From: Phenylobacterium sp.
GTDB lineage: Bacteria > Pseudomonadota > Alphaproteobacteria > Caulobacterales > Caulobacteraceae
Direction of reading: 5' to 3'
Length of the DNA stretch: 34,331 bases
Assembly (NCBI RefSeq): GCF_024508875.1
Contig: NZ_JANINU010000153.1
Location: forward strand, 1 to 34,331
Made by a program: the position numbers and the translations under genes. The notes beneath the pieces are model-generated. The model did not search any database, was not told the DNA's origin, and was given only the letters and a program-made list of their open reading frames with translations. Each line of letters opens with the position of its first letter. Within the stretch, counting starts at the first letter, position 1. Below are positions 24,261 through 32,703 of the stretch, piece after piece.

Positions 24261-24554
24261 TTATAACTTATGATCGCCCGGAGGGTTCCCGAGCGCGGCT
24301 GCGAGCCGTTCTCCATCCGCGTCGATTTCCAGCCGCTTCACGCGCGCGGTCTCGCCCGCGACGAGCTGGACGGACGATTTGGGCAGTTTCAGCGTCTTGG
24401 CGAGCAGCGCGATGACGGACGCGTTCGCCGATCCGTCGGTGGGCGCGGCGGCGACCCTCAGCTTCAGGACCGGGCGCCCGGCCTCGTCCAGCATCCACCC
24501 CTCGACCGCGTCGCGGCCGCCGCGGGGCGTGACCCTGACCGAGAGCCGGATCAG
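24261..24554 (-). CDS. yggU: YggU family protein (DUF167)
   Basis: The 97-residue reading has the typical DUF167 layout: RLSVRVTPRGGRDAVEGW, then LKLRVAAAPTDGSANASVIA, KTLKLPKSSVQLVAGETARV and KRLEIDADGE. The family is a small conserved protein of unknown role, usually next to yggT, as here. No ATG, GTG or TTG occurs in frame near the family N-terminus. The best candidate is CTG at 24552-24554, which overlaps the yggT stop as CTGA, the same geometry as ATGA coupling. The frame is open farther upstream, but that stretch is antiparallel reading of yggT. The product ends with DHKL and TAA. Confidence 0.82.
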   Translation of the reverse strand: MIRLSVRVTPRGGRDAVEGWMLDEAGRPVLKLRVAAAPTDGSANASVIALLAKTLKLPKSSVQLVAGETARVKRLEIDADGERLAAALGNPPGDHKL

Positions 24555-24856
24555 CCGATCAGGCCGAACAGCGGCCGGAACAGCCAGGGCAGCAGGTAGC
24601 CGCGCACGCCCTGGAGGATGAGGATCACGATGATCGGGCTGATATCGACGCCGCCCAGGGGCGGGATCAGCCGCTGGAACGGCCGCAGCACGGGGGTGGT
24701 CACGGCGTCCAAGAAGCGCGCGACGCCGTAAACGAACTGATTGCGCAGGTTGATGACGTTGAACGCCACCAGCCACGACAGGATCGCGCTGACGATGATC
24801 GCCAGGATCAGGAGACCCAGGATGCCGTCGATGACGAAGTATAGGAAGCCGGCCAT
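24551..24856 (-). CDS. yggT: YggT family membrane protein
   Basis: From ATG at 24854-24856 the protein has 101 residues with two membrane regions (about 3-30 and 66-90) and the family core ILSWLVAFNVINLRNQFVYG and PVLRPFQRLIPPLGGVDISP, the typical single YGGT repeat of alphaproteobacteria. The family is linked to osmotic tolerance and, in some bacteria, to cell division or photosystem assembly. The gene overlaps yggU and is divergent from tRNA-Ala, with a gap of 97 bases. The longer frame to 24931 would run into the tRNA promoter and is rejected. Confidence 0.92.
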   Translation of the reverse strand: MAGFLYFVIDGILGLLILAIIVSAILSWLVAFNVINLRNQFVYGVARFLDAVTTPVLRPFQRLIPPLGGVDISPIIVILILQGVRGYLLPWLFRPLFGLIG

Positions 24857-24912
24857 GGGTCTGCTTCTACCGGCGTTTTCGGCGGTGGCAAGGCGACGTC
24901 GTGCAGAGGCGC

Positions 24913-24941
24913 TTGACAGGGGCCGCCTCAATCGCCTTATT
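24913..24941 (+). promoter_or_regulatory. Sigma-70 promoter of tRNA-Ala
   Basis: TTGACA (24913-24918), an exact consensus -35, is followed by a 17-base spacer and CTTATT (24936-24941). Transcription would start near 24948, six bases before the mature tRNA, as common for tRNA genes in high-GC alphaproteobacteria. Confidence 0.7.
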
Positions 24942-24953
24942 CCGCGCCTTCCT

Positions 24954-25029
24954 GGGGCCGTAGCTCAGTTGGTAGAGCGCCTCGTTCGCAATGAGGAGGT
25001 CAGGGGTTCGACTCCCCTCGGCTCCACCA
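24954..25029 (+). tRNA. tRNA-Ala, anticodon CGC
   Basis: The 76-base cloverleaf is complete. The acceptor stem is GGGGCCG with CGGCTCC, including the G3-T70 pair that defines alanine identity. The D arm is GCTC-loop-GAGC; the anticodon stem is CCTCG with TGAGG, and the loop TTCGCAA gives anticodon CGC (24987-24989, reads GCG). The T arm is AGGGG-TTCGACT-CCCCT. The 3' ACCA is encoded (25026-25029). GCG is a heavily used codon in this GC-rich genome. Confidence 0.97.
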
Positions 25030-25300
25030 GGAACCTTCTCGACAGTCGGCATAGCCAGCGGCCATCTCCCGGCGGGACGGCCTCGTGACGCAGGCGGGGC
25101 GTGAGCCACGGCTGAGGCGTACCTGTTCTTCACCTTTCTGATTCACGCTATATCGACGCATCACAGTCACGCTGCGACGTGGGAGCGCATCGGTCTGTCG
25201 TTCGGCCGAAATTAACCTTTTGGACGGCGCGTCGGGCTTTCTGGGGGCGTCTGACCTGCGGGTCGCGTAACCGGCCTGGCCGGCAGTAACGAGGGTACCC

Positions 25301-26914
25301 ATGATTACCACGGTGACCAGCGCATCGACGCTGCAGAGCGCCTTGTCGAGCGCCAAGGCTGGCGATGTCATCGAACTTGCCAGCGGCAACTACGGCTACA
25401 TGCGGATCACAGGTCAGAACTTCGCTGACGACGTGACGATTCGCGCGGCGTCCGGCGCCGCTCCGGTATTCAGCGGCCTCAGCGTCAACAGCAGCAGCGG
25501 TCTGACCTTCCAGGGACTTGAATTCGCTCGCACGAACGACACCAACTTCGAACTGGCGCACAGCCAGGACATCCACTTCGTCGGCATCAACGTGCATGGC
25601 GTGCTGGACGGTAACACCGATACCGATCCGTGGGGCCTCTACCTCTTCGACAATACCAACATCACCGTCGAAGATTCCGAGTTCCATGAGTTGAACTGGG
25701 GCATCACCCAGGGCAAGAACGACGGCCTTACGATCCTGAACAACGACTTCCACGACATCCGGGCCCAGGCGGTGCGTGGCGGCGGAAGCTCGAACGTCAC
25801 GGTCGCCGGAAACGATTTCCGGGACATCTATCCGATCGGCGAGGACCATCCCGACGCGATCCAGTTCTGGACGACCGAAACGACGGCGTCCGCCCACGAC
25901 ATCGTCATCGCCAACAACACCTACGTGCGGGGCGAGGGCCGGATCTCGCAGGGCATTTTCATGCGCGACGAGGTGGGGAACTTGCCCTACCAGCGGGTGA
26001 CGATCGCGAACAACCTGATCGTGGGCGCCAACTATCACGGCATCGCGCTCGGGCACGCCACGGACGCCAAGATCTTCGACAACGTCGTCGTGGGCTTCAC
26101 AGACCGGAAGTCGTGGATCCTCATCGGCGACATCGACCGGGTCGTCGCCAGCGGGAATACCGCGAACGAGTATCAGCTCGGCGTGACCACCAATTTCGTC
26201 AACACGAACAACGGCGTGATCGCGCTGGCGTCGGACGATGGCGCTGCCGCGATCGCAAAGTTCAACGCCAGGGACCCTCAGCAGCTCGCTTCGGACAAGG
26301 TGCTTACGGGCGGCATCGGCCAGGACTCGCTCCAGGGCGGCGCGGGCGCGGACACTATCGTCGACACCGGCGGCTCCAACTATCTGCGCGGCGGTGACGG
26401 CTCCGACTCCATCGTCGGCGGCGGCGCGTTCGACGACATCAACGGCAATGCCGGCAACGACACGGTCTCGGGCGGCTCGGGCGCCGACTGGGTCGTGGGC
26501 GGCCGTGACAACGACAGCCTCTCGGGCGGCGCCGGCGACGACCTGATCTACGGCAACCTCGGCGCCGACACCTGCGACGGTGGCGACGGCGCCGACACCC
26601 TGCGCGGCGGCCAGGACGACGACCTCCTGCTGGGCGGTTCGGGCGCCGACTACCTCTCGGGCGACAAGGGTTCGGACACGATGACCGGGGGCGCCGGGGC
26701 CGACGTGTTCCACAGCTTCGGCGACGCTGGCCTCGATCGGATCACCGACTTCAACTACCAGGCGGGCGACCGCCTGCGCCTGGACGCGGGCACCAGCTAC
26801 ACGGTCAGCCAGGTGGGCTCCGACGTCGTGGTCGACATGGTGGGCGGCGGCCACGTGGTGTTGGCCGGCGTCTCCATGAGCACGCTCAACTCCGACTGGA
26901 TCTTCGCCGGCTGA
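25301..26914 (+). CDS. Parallel beta-helix protein with C-terminal RTX repeats
   Basis: The 537-residue protein starts with a pectate-lyase-like right-handed beta-helix (about residues 1-300): MITTVTSASTLQSALSSAKA, then repeated coils with GLTFQGLEF, NITVEDSEF, LTILNNDFHDI, NVTVAGNDF and VTIANNLIVG, as in polysaccharide lyases and epimerases. An RTX domain (337-468) and a closing serralysin-like fold (DRITDFNYQAGDRLRLDAG ... WIFAG) follow. No N-terminal signal is present; with RTX repeats this indicates type I secretion through a C-terminal signal. No ABC exporter lies nearby. ATG 25301 has GAGG eight bases upstream. It is convergent with polA, with a 10-base gap. Polysaccharide substrate and lyase versus epimerase activity are undetermined. 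Confidence 0.92.
   Translation: MITTVTSASTLQSALSSAKAGDVIELASGNYGYMRITGQNFADDVTIRAASGAAPVFSGLSVNSSSGLTFQGLEFARTNDTNFELAHSQDIHFVGINVHGVLDGNTDTDPWGLYLFDNTNITVEDSEFHELNWGITQGKNDGLTILNNDFHDIRAQAVRGGGSSNVTVAGNDFRDIYPIGEDHPDAIQFWTTETTASAHDIVIANNTYVRGEGRISQGIFMRDEVGNLPYQRVTIANNLIVGANYHGIALGHATDAKIFDNVVVGFTDRKSWILIGDIDRVVASGNTANEYQLGVTTNFVNTNNGVIALASDDGAAAIAKFNARDPQQLASDKVLTGGIGQDSLQGGAGADTIVDTGGSNYLRGGDGSDSIVGGGAFDDINGNAGNDTVSGGSGADWVVGGRDNDSLSGGAGDDLIYGNLGADTCDGGDGADTLRGGQDDDLLLGGSGADYLSGDKGSDTMTGGAGADVFHSFGDAGLDRITDFNYQAGDRLRLDAGTSYTVSQVGSDVVVDMVGGGHVVLAGVSMSTLNSDWIFAG
26309..26704 (+). repeat. RTX calcium-binding nonapeptide repeats
   Basis: Residues 337-468 contain about 12-14 tandem units of GGxGxDxLx form, for example GGAGADTIV, GGDGSDSIV, GGAGDDLIY and GGSGADYLS. 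The sixth-position Asp (or Asn) is kept in most units; some are degenerate (GGGAFDDIN, GGRDNDSLS). Such arrays fold into a calcium-bound beta-roll outside the cell. Confidence 0.93.
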
Positions 26915-26924
26915 CGACGCGGGG

Positions 26925-29798
26925 TCAGTGCGCGTCGTCCCAATTGGCGGCGGCGCGCGCTTCCACGACCAGAGGCACCGAGATTTGCAGCGCCGGCTCG
27001 GCCGCGCGCTCCATGATCCTGCGCGCCACCGCGATGACGGCCTCGGCCTCGGCTTCCGGCGCCTCGAATACCAGTTCGTCGTGCACCTGCAGCAGCATCT
27101 TCGCCGTCAGGCCCGCGTCGCGCAGCGCCTCGGGCATGCGGATCATCGCCCGGCGCATCACGTCGGCCGCCGCGCCCTGGATCGGCGCGTTGATCGCCGC
27201 CCGGTCGCCGAAAGCCCGCTCGGCCTGCGACTTGCCCTGCGCCGCGGGGATGTGGACCTTCCGACCGAAGATCGTGGTGACGAAGCCCTGGCTGCGCACC
27301 TGCTGCTGCATGCGATCCATGTAGGTCCGGATGCCGGGGAAGCGCTCGAAGTAGGTCTTGATATAGGCCCCGGCCTCCTCCCGCGGGATGGAAAGCTGGT
27401 TGGCGAGGCCGAAGGCCGAGATGCCGTAGACGATGCCGAAGTTGATCGCCTTGGCGCGCCGCCGGGTCTCGGCCGGCATGCCCTCCACCGGTACGCCGAA
27501 CATCTCGGAGGCGGTCATGGCGTGGATGTCCAGGCCGTCGGCGAACGCCTTCTTGAGCTGCGGGATGTCGCCGATGTGGGCGAGCAGTCGAAGCTCGATC
27601 TGCGAATAGTCCGCGCTGATCAGTACGCGGCCGGGCTCGGCGATGAAGCACTTGCGGATTTTCCGGCCTTCTTCGGTCCGGATCGGGATGTTCTGCAGGT
27701 TCGGGTCCGACGACGCGAGGCGCCCGGTCGTGGCGGCCGCGAGGCTATAGGACGTGTGGACGCGGTTGGTGATCGGGTTGATCGCCGCGACCAGATTGTC
27801 GGTGTAGGTGCCCTTCAGCTTCGACAGTTGCCGCCAGTCCAGCAGGATGCGCGGCAGTTCGTGTCCCTGGGCGGCGAGGTCCTCCAGCAGCGAGGCGTCG
27901 GTGGACGCGGCCCCCGTCGCGGTCGTCTTGCCGGACGCGATGCCCATCTCCTTGAACAGGATGTCGCCGATCTGCTTGGGGCTGCCCAGGTTGAACGGGC
28001 GGCCCGCCACCCGGTGCGCCTCGGCCTCCAGTTCGGCCATCCGGACCGAGAAGTCGTTGGAAAGCTGCCGCAGCCGGTCGGGATCGACCTTGATCCCGGC
28101 CAGCTCCATCTCGACCAGCACCTGCGGCATTGGCCGCTCGACCGTCTCGTAGACCGTCGCCAGCCGCTCGTGCGCGAGGCGCGGCTTCAGGTGCTCCCAG
28201 ATGCGCAGGGTCACGTCGGCGTCCTCCGCCGCGTAGCAGGTCGCTGCGCCCAGTTCGACGTGCTTGAAGCTCTTCTGCGCCTTGCCCGCGCCTGCGACCG
28301 TCTTGAACGAGATCGGCTCGTGGTCGAGCAGCCGCTTGGACAGCTCATCCATGCCGTGGCTCTTGTGCAGGCCGCCCTCGAGCGCGAACGAAATCAGCAT
28401 GGTGTCGTCCATCGGCCCGACCTGCACGCCGTGCCGGGCGAGGACCGCCATGTCGTACTTGCCGTTCTGGGCGACCTTCAGCACCGCCGGGTCCTCGAGG
28501 AGCGGCTTGAGACGGGCGATGGCCTCGTCGAGCGGGATCTGGGTGAGGTCGGACGGCGCGTCGAGCTGCAGCCCGTCCTCGCTCTCGTGGCCGACGGGGA
28601 TGTAGCAGGCCTGGCCGGGGGCGACCGCCAGCGAAACGCCGCACAGGTTCGCGCTGGAGGACGACAGGGCGTCGGTCTCGGTGTCGAACGCTACGGTCCC
28701 GGCGGCGTAGGCCTTGGCGATCCAGGCGTCGAGCGTCGCCAGGTCGCGTACGCAGACGTAGCCGTTCACGTCGATGGGGCCATGCTGCGGCCGGACCGGC
28801 GCCCGCGTCTCGGGCGCGGGCGTGGCGGCGACGGTGATGCCGCCCCCGGCGGCCGGCGTCTTGCCGTCGCCGATCCGCTTGGCCAGAGTGCGGAACTCCA
28901 TCTTCTCGAGGAAGGCCTGCAGCTCCTCGGGGTTCGGATCGTCCACCGCCAGCGCGTCGATCGGCTCGGGGAGGGGTGTGTCGCAGTCGAGCTGCACGAG
29001 CTGGCGCGACAGGCGGATCTGGTCGGCGAACTCGATCAAGGTCTGGCGGCGCTTCTCCTGTTTGATCTCGCCCGCGCGGGCCAGCAGCGTGTCGAGGTCG
29101 CCGTATTCGTTGATCAGGGCGGAGGCGGTCTTGATCCCGATGCCCGGCGCGCCCGGCACGTTGTCCACCGAGTCGCCGCACAGGGCCTGGACATCCACCA
29201 CCTTGTCGGGCGCGACGCCGAACTTTTCGAAGACCTGGTCGATGCCGATCTTCACGTTCTTCATGGTGTCGAGCATGAAGACGCGCTCGCCGACGAGCTG
29301 CATCAGGTCCTTGTCGGACGAGACGATCATCACCTCGCCGCCCATGTCGCGGACCTTGCACGCGTAGGCGGCGATCAGGTCGTCGGCCTCGTAGCCGGGC
29401 AGCTCCAGGCAGGGCACGCCGAACGCCTTGGTCGCTTCCCGCACCAGCGGGAACTGGGGCACCAGGTCCTCGGGCGGCGGCGGGCGATGGGCCTTGTACT
29501 TGTCGTACAGCTTGTTGCGGAATGTCTGCTCGGAATGGTCGAACACCACGGCGAGGTGCGTCGGCGCCTCGGCCGACGTCTTCATGTCGACCAGCAGCTT
29601 CCAGATCATGTTGCAGAAGCCCGACACCGCCCCGATCGGCAGGCCGTCCGACTTGCGCGTCAGCGGGGGCAGCGCGTGGAAGGCCCGGAAGATGAAGCCC
29701 GAGCCGTCCACCAGGTAGAGCCGGACGGCCGGCCCGTCCTGGGTGTTCGGCCGGTCGAGGTCGGGAAGCGGCGGCGCGGCGTCGAGGATGTCGGTCAT
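26925..29798 (-). CDS. polA: DNA polymerase I
   Basis: The 957-residue enzyme removes RNA primers and fills gaps. Three domains are complete: the 5'-3' exonuclease (about 20-300, with YLVDGSGFIFRAFHA, SSDKDLMQL and GDSVDNVPG), the 3'-5' exonuclease (about 340-545, DTET at Asp372/Glu374, NGKYDMAVL and YAAEDADVTL) and the polymerase (about 560-957). The polymerase has motif A DYSQIELRL (Asp730), motif B RRRAKAINFGIVYG and motif C VHDELVFEAP (His906, Asp907, Glu908). All catalytic acids of the proofreading site are kept, unlike in Thermus-type enzymes. ATG at 29796-29798 gives MTDILDAAPPLP; the longer frame to 29954 overlaps the neighbouring gene and is not supported. It is convergent with the RTX gene. 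Confidence 0.97.
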   Translation of the reverse strand: MTDILDAAPPLPDLDRPNTQDGPAVRLYLVDGSGFIFRAFHALPPLTRKSDGLPIGAVSGFCNMIWKLLVDMKTSAEAPTHLAVVFDHSEQTFRNKLYDKYKAHRPPPPEDLVPQFPLVREATKAFGVPCLELPGYEADDLIAAYACKVRDMGGEVMIVSSDKDLMQLVGERVFMLDTMKNVKIGIDQVFEKFGVAPDKVVDVQALCGDSVDNVPGAPGIGIKTASALINEYGDLDTLLARAGEIKQEKRRQTLIEFADQIRLSRQLVQLDCDTPLPEPIDALAVDDPNPEELQAFLEKMEFRTLAKRIGDGKTPAAGGGITVAATPAPETRAPVRPQHGPIDVNGYVCVRDLATLDAWIAKAYAAGTVAFDTETDALSSSSANLCGVSLAVAPGQACYIPVGHESEDGLQLDAPSDLTQIPLDEAIARLKPLLEDPAVLKVAQNGKYDMAVLARHGVQVGPMDDTMLISFALEGGLHKSHGMDELSKRLLDHEPISFKTVAGAGKAQKSFKHVELGAATCYAAEDADVTLRIWEHLKPRLAHERLATVYETVERPMPQVLVEMELAGIKVDPDRLRQLSNDFSVRMAELEAEAHRVAGRPFNLGSPKQIGDILFKEMGIASGKTTATGAASTDASLLEDLAAQGHELPRILLDWRQLSKLKGTYTDNLVAAINPITNRVHTSYSLAAATTGRLASSDPNLQNIPIRTEEGRKIRKCFIAEPGRVLISADYSQIELRLLAHIGDIPQLKKAFADGLDIHAMTASEMFGVPVEGMPAETRRRAKAINFGIVYGISAFGLANQLSIPREEAGAYIKTYFERFPGIRTYMDRMQQQVRSQGFVTTIFGRKVHIPAAQGKSQAERAFGDRAAINAPIQGAAADVMRRAMIRMPEALRDAGLTAKMLLQVHDELVFEAPEAEAEAVIAVARRIMERAAEPALQISVPLVVEARAAANWDDAH

Positions 29799-29847
29799 GG
29801 CCCCAAGATAGGGCCGGGCGTGCGCGAGGTCACCCGGCCTCGGCGCA

Positions 29848-30657
29848 TCAGGCGAAGCGCTGCTGCAGGTTCGGCGCGCCCTCGCCGGCCTTCGCCAGCG
29901 CGTCGGGGTCGCCGTCGCGCAGATAGGCCGCCACCGCCCGCGCCATGGCGGCATAGGCCACGCGGAACGGGTTGGTGGCCGAGCTGAGCCGTCGCACGCC
30001 CAGAGACTGCAGTTCGGCCGCCTTGGGCACCCCCGTCCAGCCCATGACGTTCAGCGGCCGCCGGATGGCCGCCGCGAGGCGCTGGATCGTCGCCGGATCG
30101 GCCACGCCGGGCACGAAGATTCCGTCCGCGCCCGCCTCGGCGTACAGCGCCGCCCGCTTCACCGATTCCTCGTAGGCGGCTTCCCCCTGCGCCAGGCCGC
30201 GCAGGTAGACGTCGGTGCGCGCGTTGATGAAGAGCGGCATGCCCTGCTTTTCCGCCTGGGCGCGGACCGCGGCGATCTTCCGGGCGTGCAGCGCGGGGTC
30301 CCGGCCGCCGTCCTCGATGTTGATCCCCACGGCTCCGGCCTCGATTACGCGCGCGATGTTGGCCGAGAGCTGGTCCAGGTCGTCGGTGAAGCCGCCCTCG
30401 ATGTCGGCGGTTACAGGCGTGTCGCCCGCCGCCTTTGCGGCCGCGGCGATGGTGGCGATCACCAGGTCGATCGGCAGCACGTCGCCGTCGGCGTAGCCGT
30501 ACGCCCAGGCCACCGCGGCGGACGACGTGGCCACTGCCTGCGCGCCGGCGTCGGCCATGATCGCCGCGCTGGCGGCGTCCCAGGCGTTGGGCAGCACCAG
30601 CACCGCGGGCCCGTCATGCAGCTTACGGAACTGTCCGGCTTTCGCGGTCTGGCTCAT
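29848..30657 (-). CDS. PEP mutase / isocitrate lyase family protein
   Basis: The 269-residue protein has the alpha/beta-barrel landmarks of this superfamily: LVLPNAWDAASA near the N-terminus, metal-binding Asp85 and Glu87 in TADIEGGF, Glu115/Asp116 in NIEDG, and INARTDVYL. The isocitrate lyase KKCGH signature is missing, so it is not a true isocitrate lyase. It resembles the carboxyvinyl-carboxyphosphonate mutase/oxaloacetate decarboxylase-like group, a C-C or C-P bond enzyme whose substrate is usually a 2-oxo acid; the activity cannot be fixed. ATG at 30655-30657 is used. The gene is upstream of polA on the same strand (49-base gap) and divergent from recF (113-base gap). Confidence 0.88.
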   Translation of the reverse strand: MSQTAKAGQFRKLHDGPAVLVLPNAWDAASAAIMADAGAQAVATSSAAVAWAYGYADGDVLPIDLVIATIAAAAKAAGDTPVTADIEGGFTDDLDQLSANIARVIEAGAVGINIEDGGRDPALHARKIAAVRAQAEKQGMPLFINARTDVYLRGLAQGEAAYEESVKRAALYAEAGADGIFVPGVADPATIQRLAAAIRRPLNVMGWTGVPKAAELQSLGVRRLSSATNPFRVAYAAMARAVAAYLRDGDPDALAKAGEGAPNLQQRFA

Positions 30658-30770
30658 GGCATGCCCCTGAAAAATCGCACCGCGGCTGCATATGGGGTGG
30701 CTGCTGACAACGTGCTGGCGGCATCCGGACTCAATGGGCGCCGGCCCGCGAAACCGGCTAAGACCCGCCG

Positions 30771-31913
30771 GTGACCGCCACCGCCCTCACGCGCCTCGCC
30801 CTGACCGACTTCCGGTCGTACGCCTCGGCGGAGCTTGCCCTCGACGGGCGGCCGGTCTGGCTGGCCGGGCCGAACGGGGCCGGGAAGACCAACCTGTTGG
30901 AGGCAGTCAGCTTCCTGATCCCTGGCCGCGGCCTGCGCGGGTCCAGCCTGTCGGAAGTCGGCCGCCGGATGCCGGGGGAGACGGTCGGGCGCGCCTGGGC
31001 CGTCGCGGTCACGATCGGCGGCGACGGCGAGGAGACCCGCCTTGGCACCGGCGTCGAACAGGCCGGCGCCTCGCGGCGCGTCGTCCGCGTGGAGGGCGAG
31101 CCCGCCCCGCCCGGCCGCCTCGCCGAACACGTCCGTCAGGTCTGGCTGACCCCGGCCCAGGACCGCCTGTTCCTGGAGGGCGCCGCCGACCGCCGCCGCT
31201 TCTTCGACCGCCTGGTCTTCGCCGCGGAGCCGCAGCACGCCGCGCACGTCCAGGCCTACGAGAAGGCCCTGCGCGAGCGGATGCGTCTGCTTACCGACGG
31301 CCCGCCGGACCCCGCCTGGCTGGACGCGCTGGAAGCCCGCCTCGCCGAAGCCGGCACGCTGATGGCTGAGGCTCGCGCCCGCACGCTGGCCGCTCTCTCC
31401 GCCGAGATCGCCACCCGCGGCGAGCGGCCGTTCCCCCTCGCGCGCCTGTCGCTGACCGGCGACTGGGAGCGGATGGCCGGGGAGGGCGCGGAGTTCGCCG
31501 AGATCGAAGGGCGCCTGGCGCGCGCCCTGGCCGGCGCCCGCGACCGCGACGCCGCCGCGGGTCGCGCCCTCACCGGCCCGCACCGCGGCGACCTCTCGGT
31601 GATCCACGACGAGAAGGACCGCGCCGCCGCCGAATGCTCCACGGGCGAGCAGAAGGCCCTGATCCTGAACCTCGTCCTCGCCCAGGCCGCCCGCCTGGCC
31701 CGCGCCGAGGGCCAGCCCGCCCCGATCCTGCTGCTGGACGAGGTGGCCGCCCACCTGGACGCGCGCCGCCGCGCCGCCCTGTTCGACGAGATCGAGGCGC
31801 TGGGCCTGCAGGCGTTCCTGACCGGCACCGACGAGATGCTGTTCGAGGGCATGGCGGGTCGCGCCCAGGGGTTCCAAGTGGATGCCGCCGGCCTCACACC
31901 GGTGGGCGGCTGA
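30771..31913 (+). CDS. recF: DNA replication/repair protein RecF
   Basis: The 380-residue SMC-like ATPase loads RecA at single-strand gaps with RecO and RecR. It shows [16 protein letters not shown] at the start, Walker A GPNGAGKT (33-40), the RecF segment [20 protein letters not shown], signature [17 protein letters not shown] and Walker [13 protein letters not shown]. The start is GTG 30771, directly upstream of the conserved N-terminus. The alpha/beta hydrolase gene begins one base after its stop, and gyrB follows, the classical origin-region order recF-gyrB with one inserted gene. Length matches alphaproteobacterial RecF. Confidence 0.95.
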   Translation: MTATALTRLALTDFRSYASAELALDGRPVWLAGPNGAGKTNLLEAVSFLIPGRGLRGSSLSEVGRRMPGETVGRAWAVAVTIGGDGEETRLGTGVEQAGASRRVVRVEGEPAPPGRLAEHVRQVWLTPAQDRLFLEGAADRRRFFDRLVFAAEPQHAAHVQAYEKALRERMRLLTDGPPDPAWLDALEARLAEAGTLMAEARARTLAALSAEIATRGERPFPLARLSLTGDWERMAGEGAEFAEIEGRLARALAGARDRDAAAGRALTGPHRGDLSVIHDEKDRAAAECSTGEQKALILNLVLAQAARLARAEGQPAPILLLDEVAAHLDARRRAALFDEIEALGLQAFLTGTDEMLFEGMAGRAQGFQVDAAGLTPVGG

Positions 31914-31914
31914 C

Positions 31915-32610
31915 ATGGCGCGCTTCGCCCTCGTCCATAGCCCGTTCGTGGGGCCCGTCTCCTGGCGGGCGCTCGCCAAGACGATGCCCGAGGCCGTTGT
32001 CGTCGACTACGGCGGCGTGCGCGGGCCCCGCTGGTACGGAGACGTGGCCGAGGCGGTGTCGATCCAGGCTGGCGAGGCGCCCTTCGTCGCGGTCCTACAC
32101 AGCGGCGCCGGCGGCTTCGCCCCGGCCATTGCGGCGGAGGCCGGCGAGCGCCTCTCAGGCGTGGTCTTCCTCGACGCGGTGCTGCCCTATCCGGGCGTGA
32201 GCTGCCTCTCGACCGCGCCCGAGCCGCTGGTCGCCCACCTGCGCAGGATCACGACGGAGGGCCGCCTCGCCGCCTGGAACCGCTGGTTTCCCGAAGACCC
32301 GACGCCGACGATGATCCCAGATGCGGCCCTGCGCGAAGCGTTCGTCGCCGACCTGCCGCGCACGCCGTTCGGCTTCCTCGAAGCCGTGTGTCCGGCCGAC
32401 GCGTGGGAGCATCTTCCCGCCGCCTACGTCCAGCTCAGCCAGGGCTATGCGGCGACCGCCGCCAAGGCCGAGGCTCGCGGCTGGCCGGTCCTGCGCGCAG
32501 ACCTTCACCACCTCGCCATGGCCAGCGATCCGGAAGCGGTGGCGAACCTCCTCCGCGACGTCGCGGCGCGCCTGGAAACGCGTGCAGAATCAGCCGGGAA
32601 CCCTATATAG
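31915..32610 (+). CDS. Alpha/beta hydrolase family protein
   Basis: The 231-residue protein starts one base after recF and is probably translated from the same mRNA. It has a small alpha/beta-hydrolase look: FALVHSPFVGPVSW (oxyanion strand-turn), the nucleophile elbow VLHSGAGGF, in which Ser follows His but the usual first Gly is Leu, the core strand GVVFLDAVLPYPG, and a C-terminal LHHLAMASDPEAVANLL carrying the catalytic His region typical of esterases of the salicylate esterase/MenH-like type. A mid-chain acid is not certain. The substrate is unknown. Its position between recF and gyrB is conserved only if related genomes show it; I cannot check that here. Confidence 0.8.
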   Translation: MARFALVHSPFVGPVSWRALAKTMPEAVVVDYGGVRGPRWYGDVAEAVSIQAGEAPFVAVLHSGAGGFAPAIAAEAGERLSGVVFLDAVLPYPGVSCLSTAPEPLVAHLRRITTEGRLAAWNRWFPEDPTPTMIPDAALREAFVADLPRTPFGFLEAVCPADAWEHLPAAYVQLSQGYAATAAKAEARGWPVLRADLHHLAMASDPEAVANLLRDVAARLETRAESAGNPI

Positions 32611-32703
32611 AAGGCATTGAATTTAGGCTCCGCGCCAAGCGCGGTCGCCCGACCCACAGGCGCTCCGGATCCACGGGGTCCGAACCTCGAAACAGGCGCC
32701 TAA

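Noticed and set aside
24867..25133. Minus-strand open frame reading [19 protein letters not shown]
   Set aside because: It is the antisense translation of tRNA-Ala, a well-known spurious protein family in databases.
25000..25389. 129-residue minus-strand frame ending [10 protein letters not shown]
   Set aside because: The end is again tRNA antisense, and the rest is antisense to the RTX gene start; no ribosome site or domain.
26928..29987. 1019-residue plus-strand frame opposite polA
   Set aside because: Antisense shadow; all polymerase motifs are on the minus strand.
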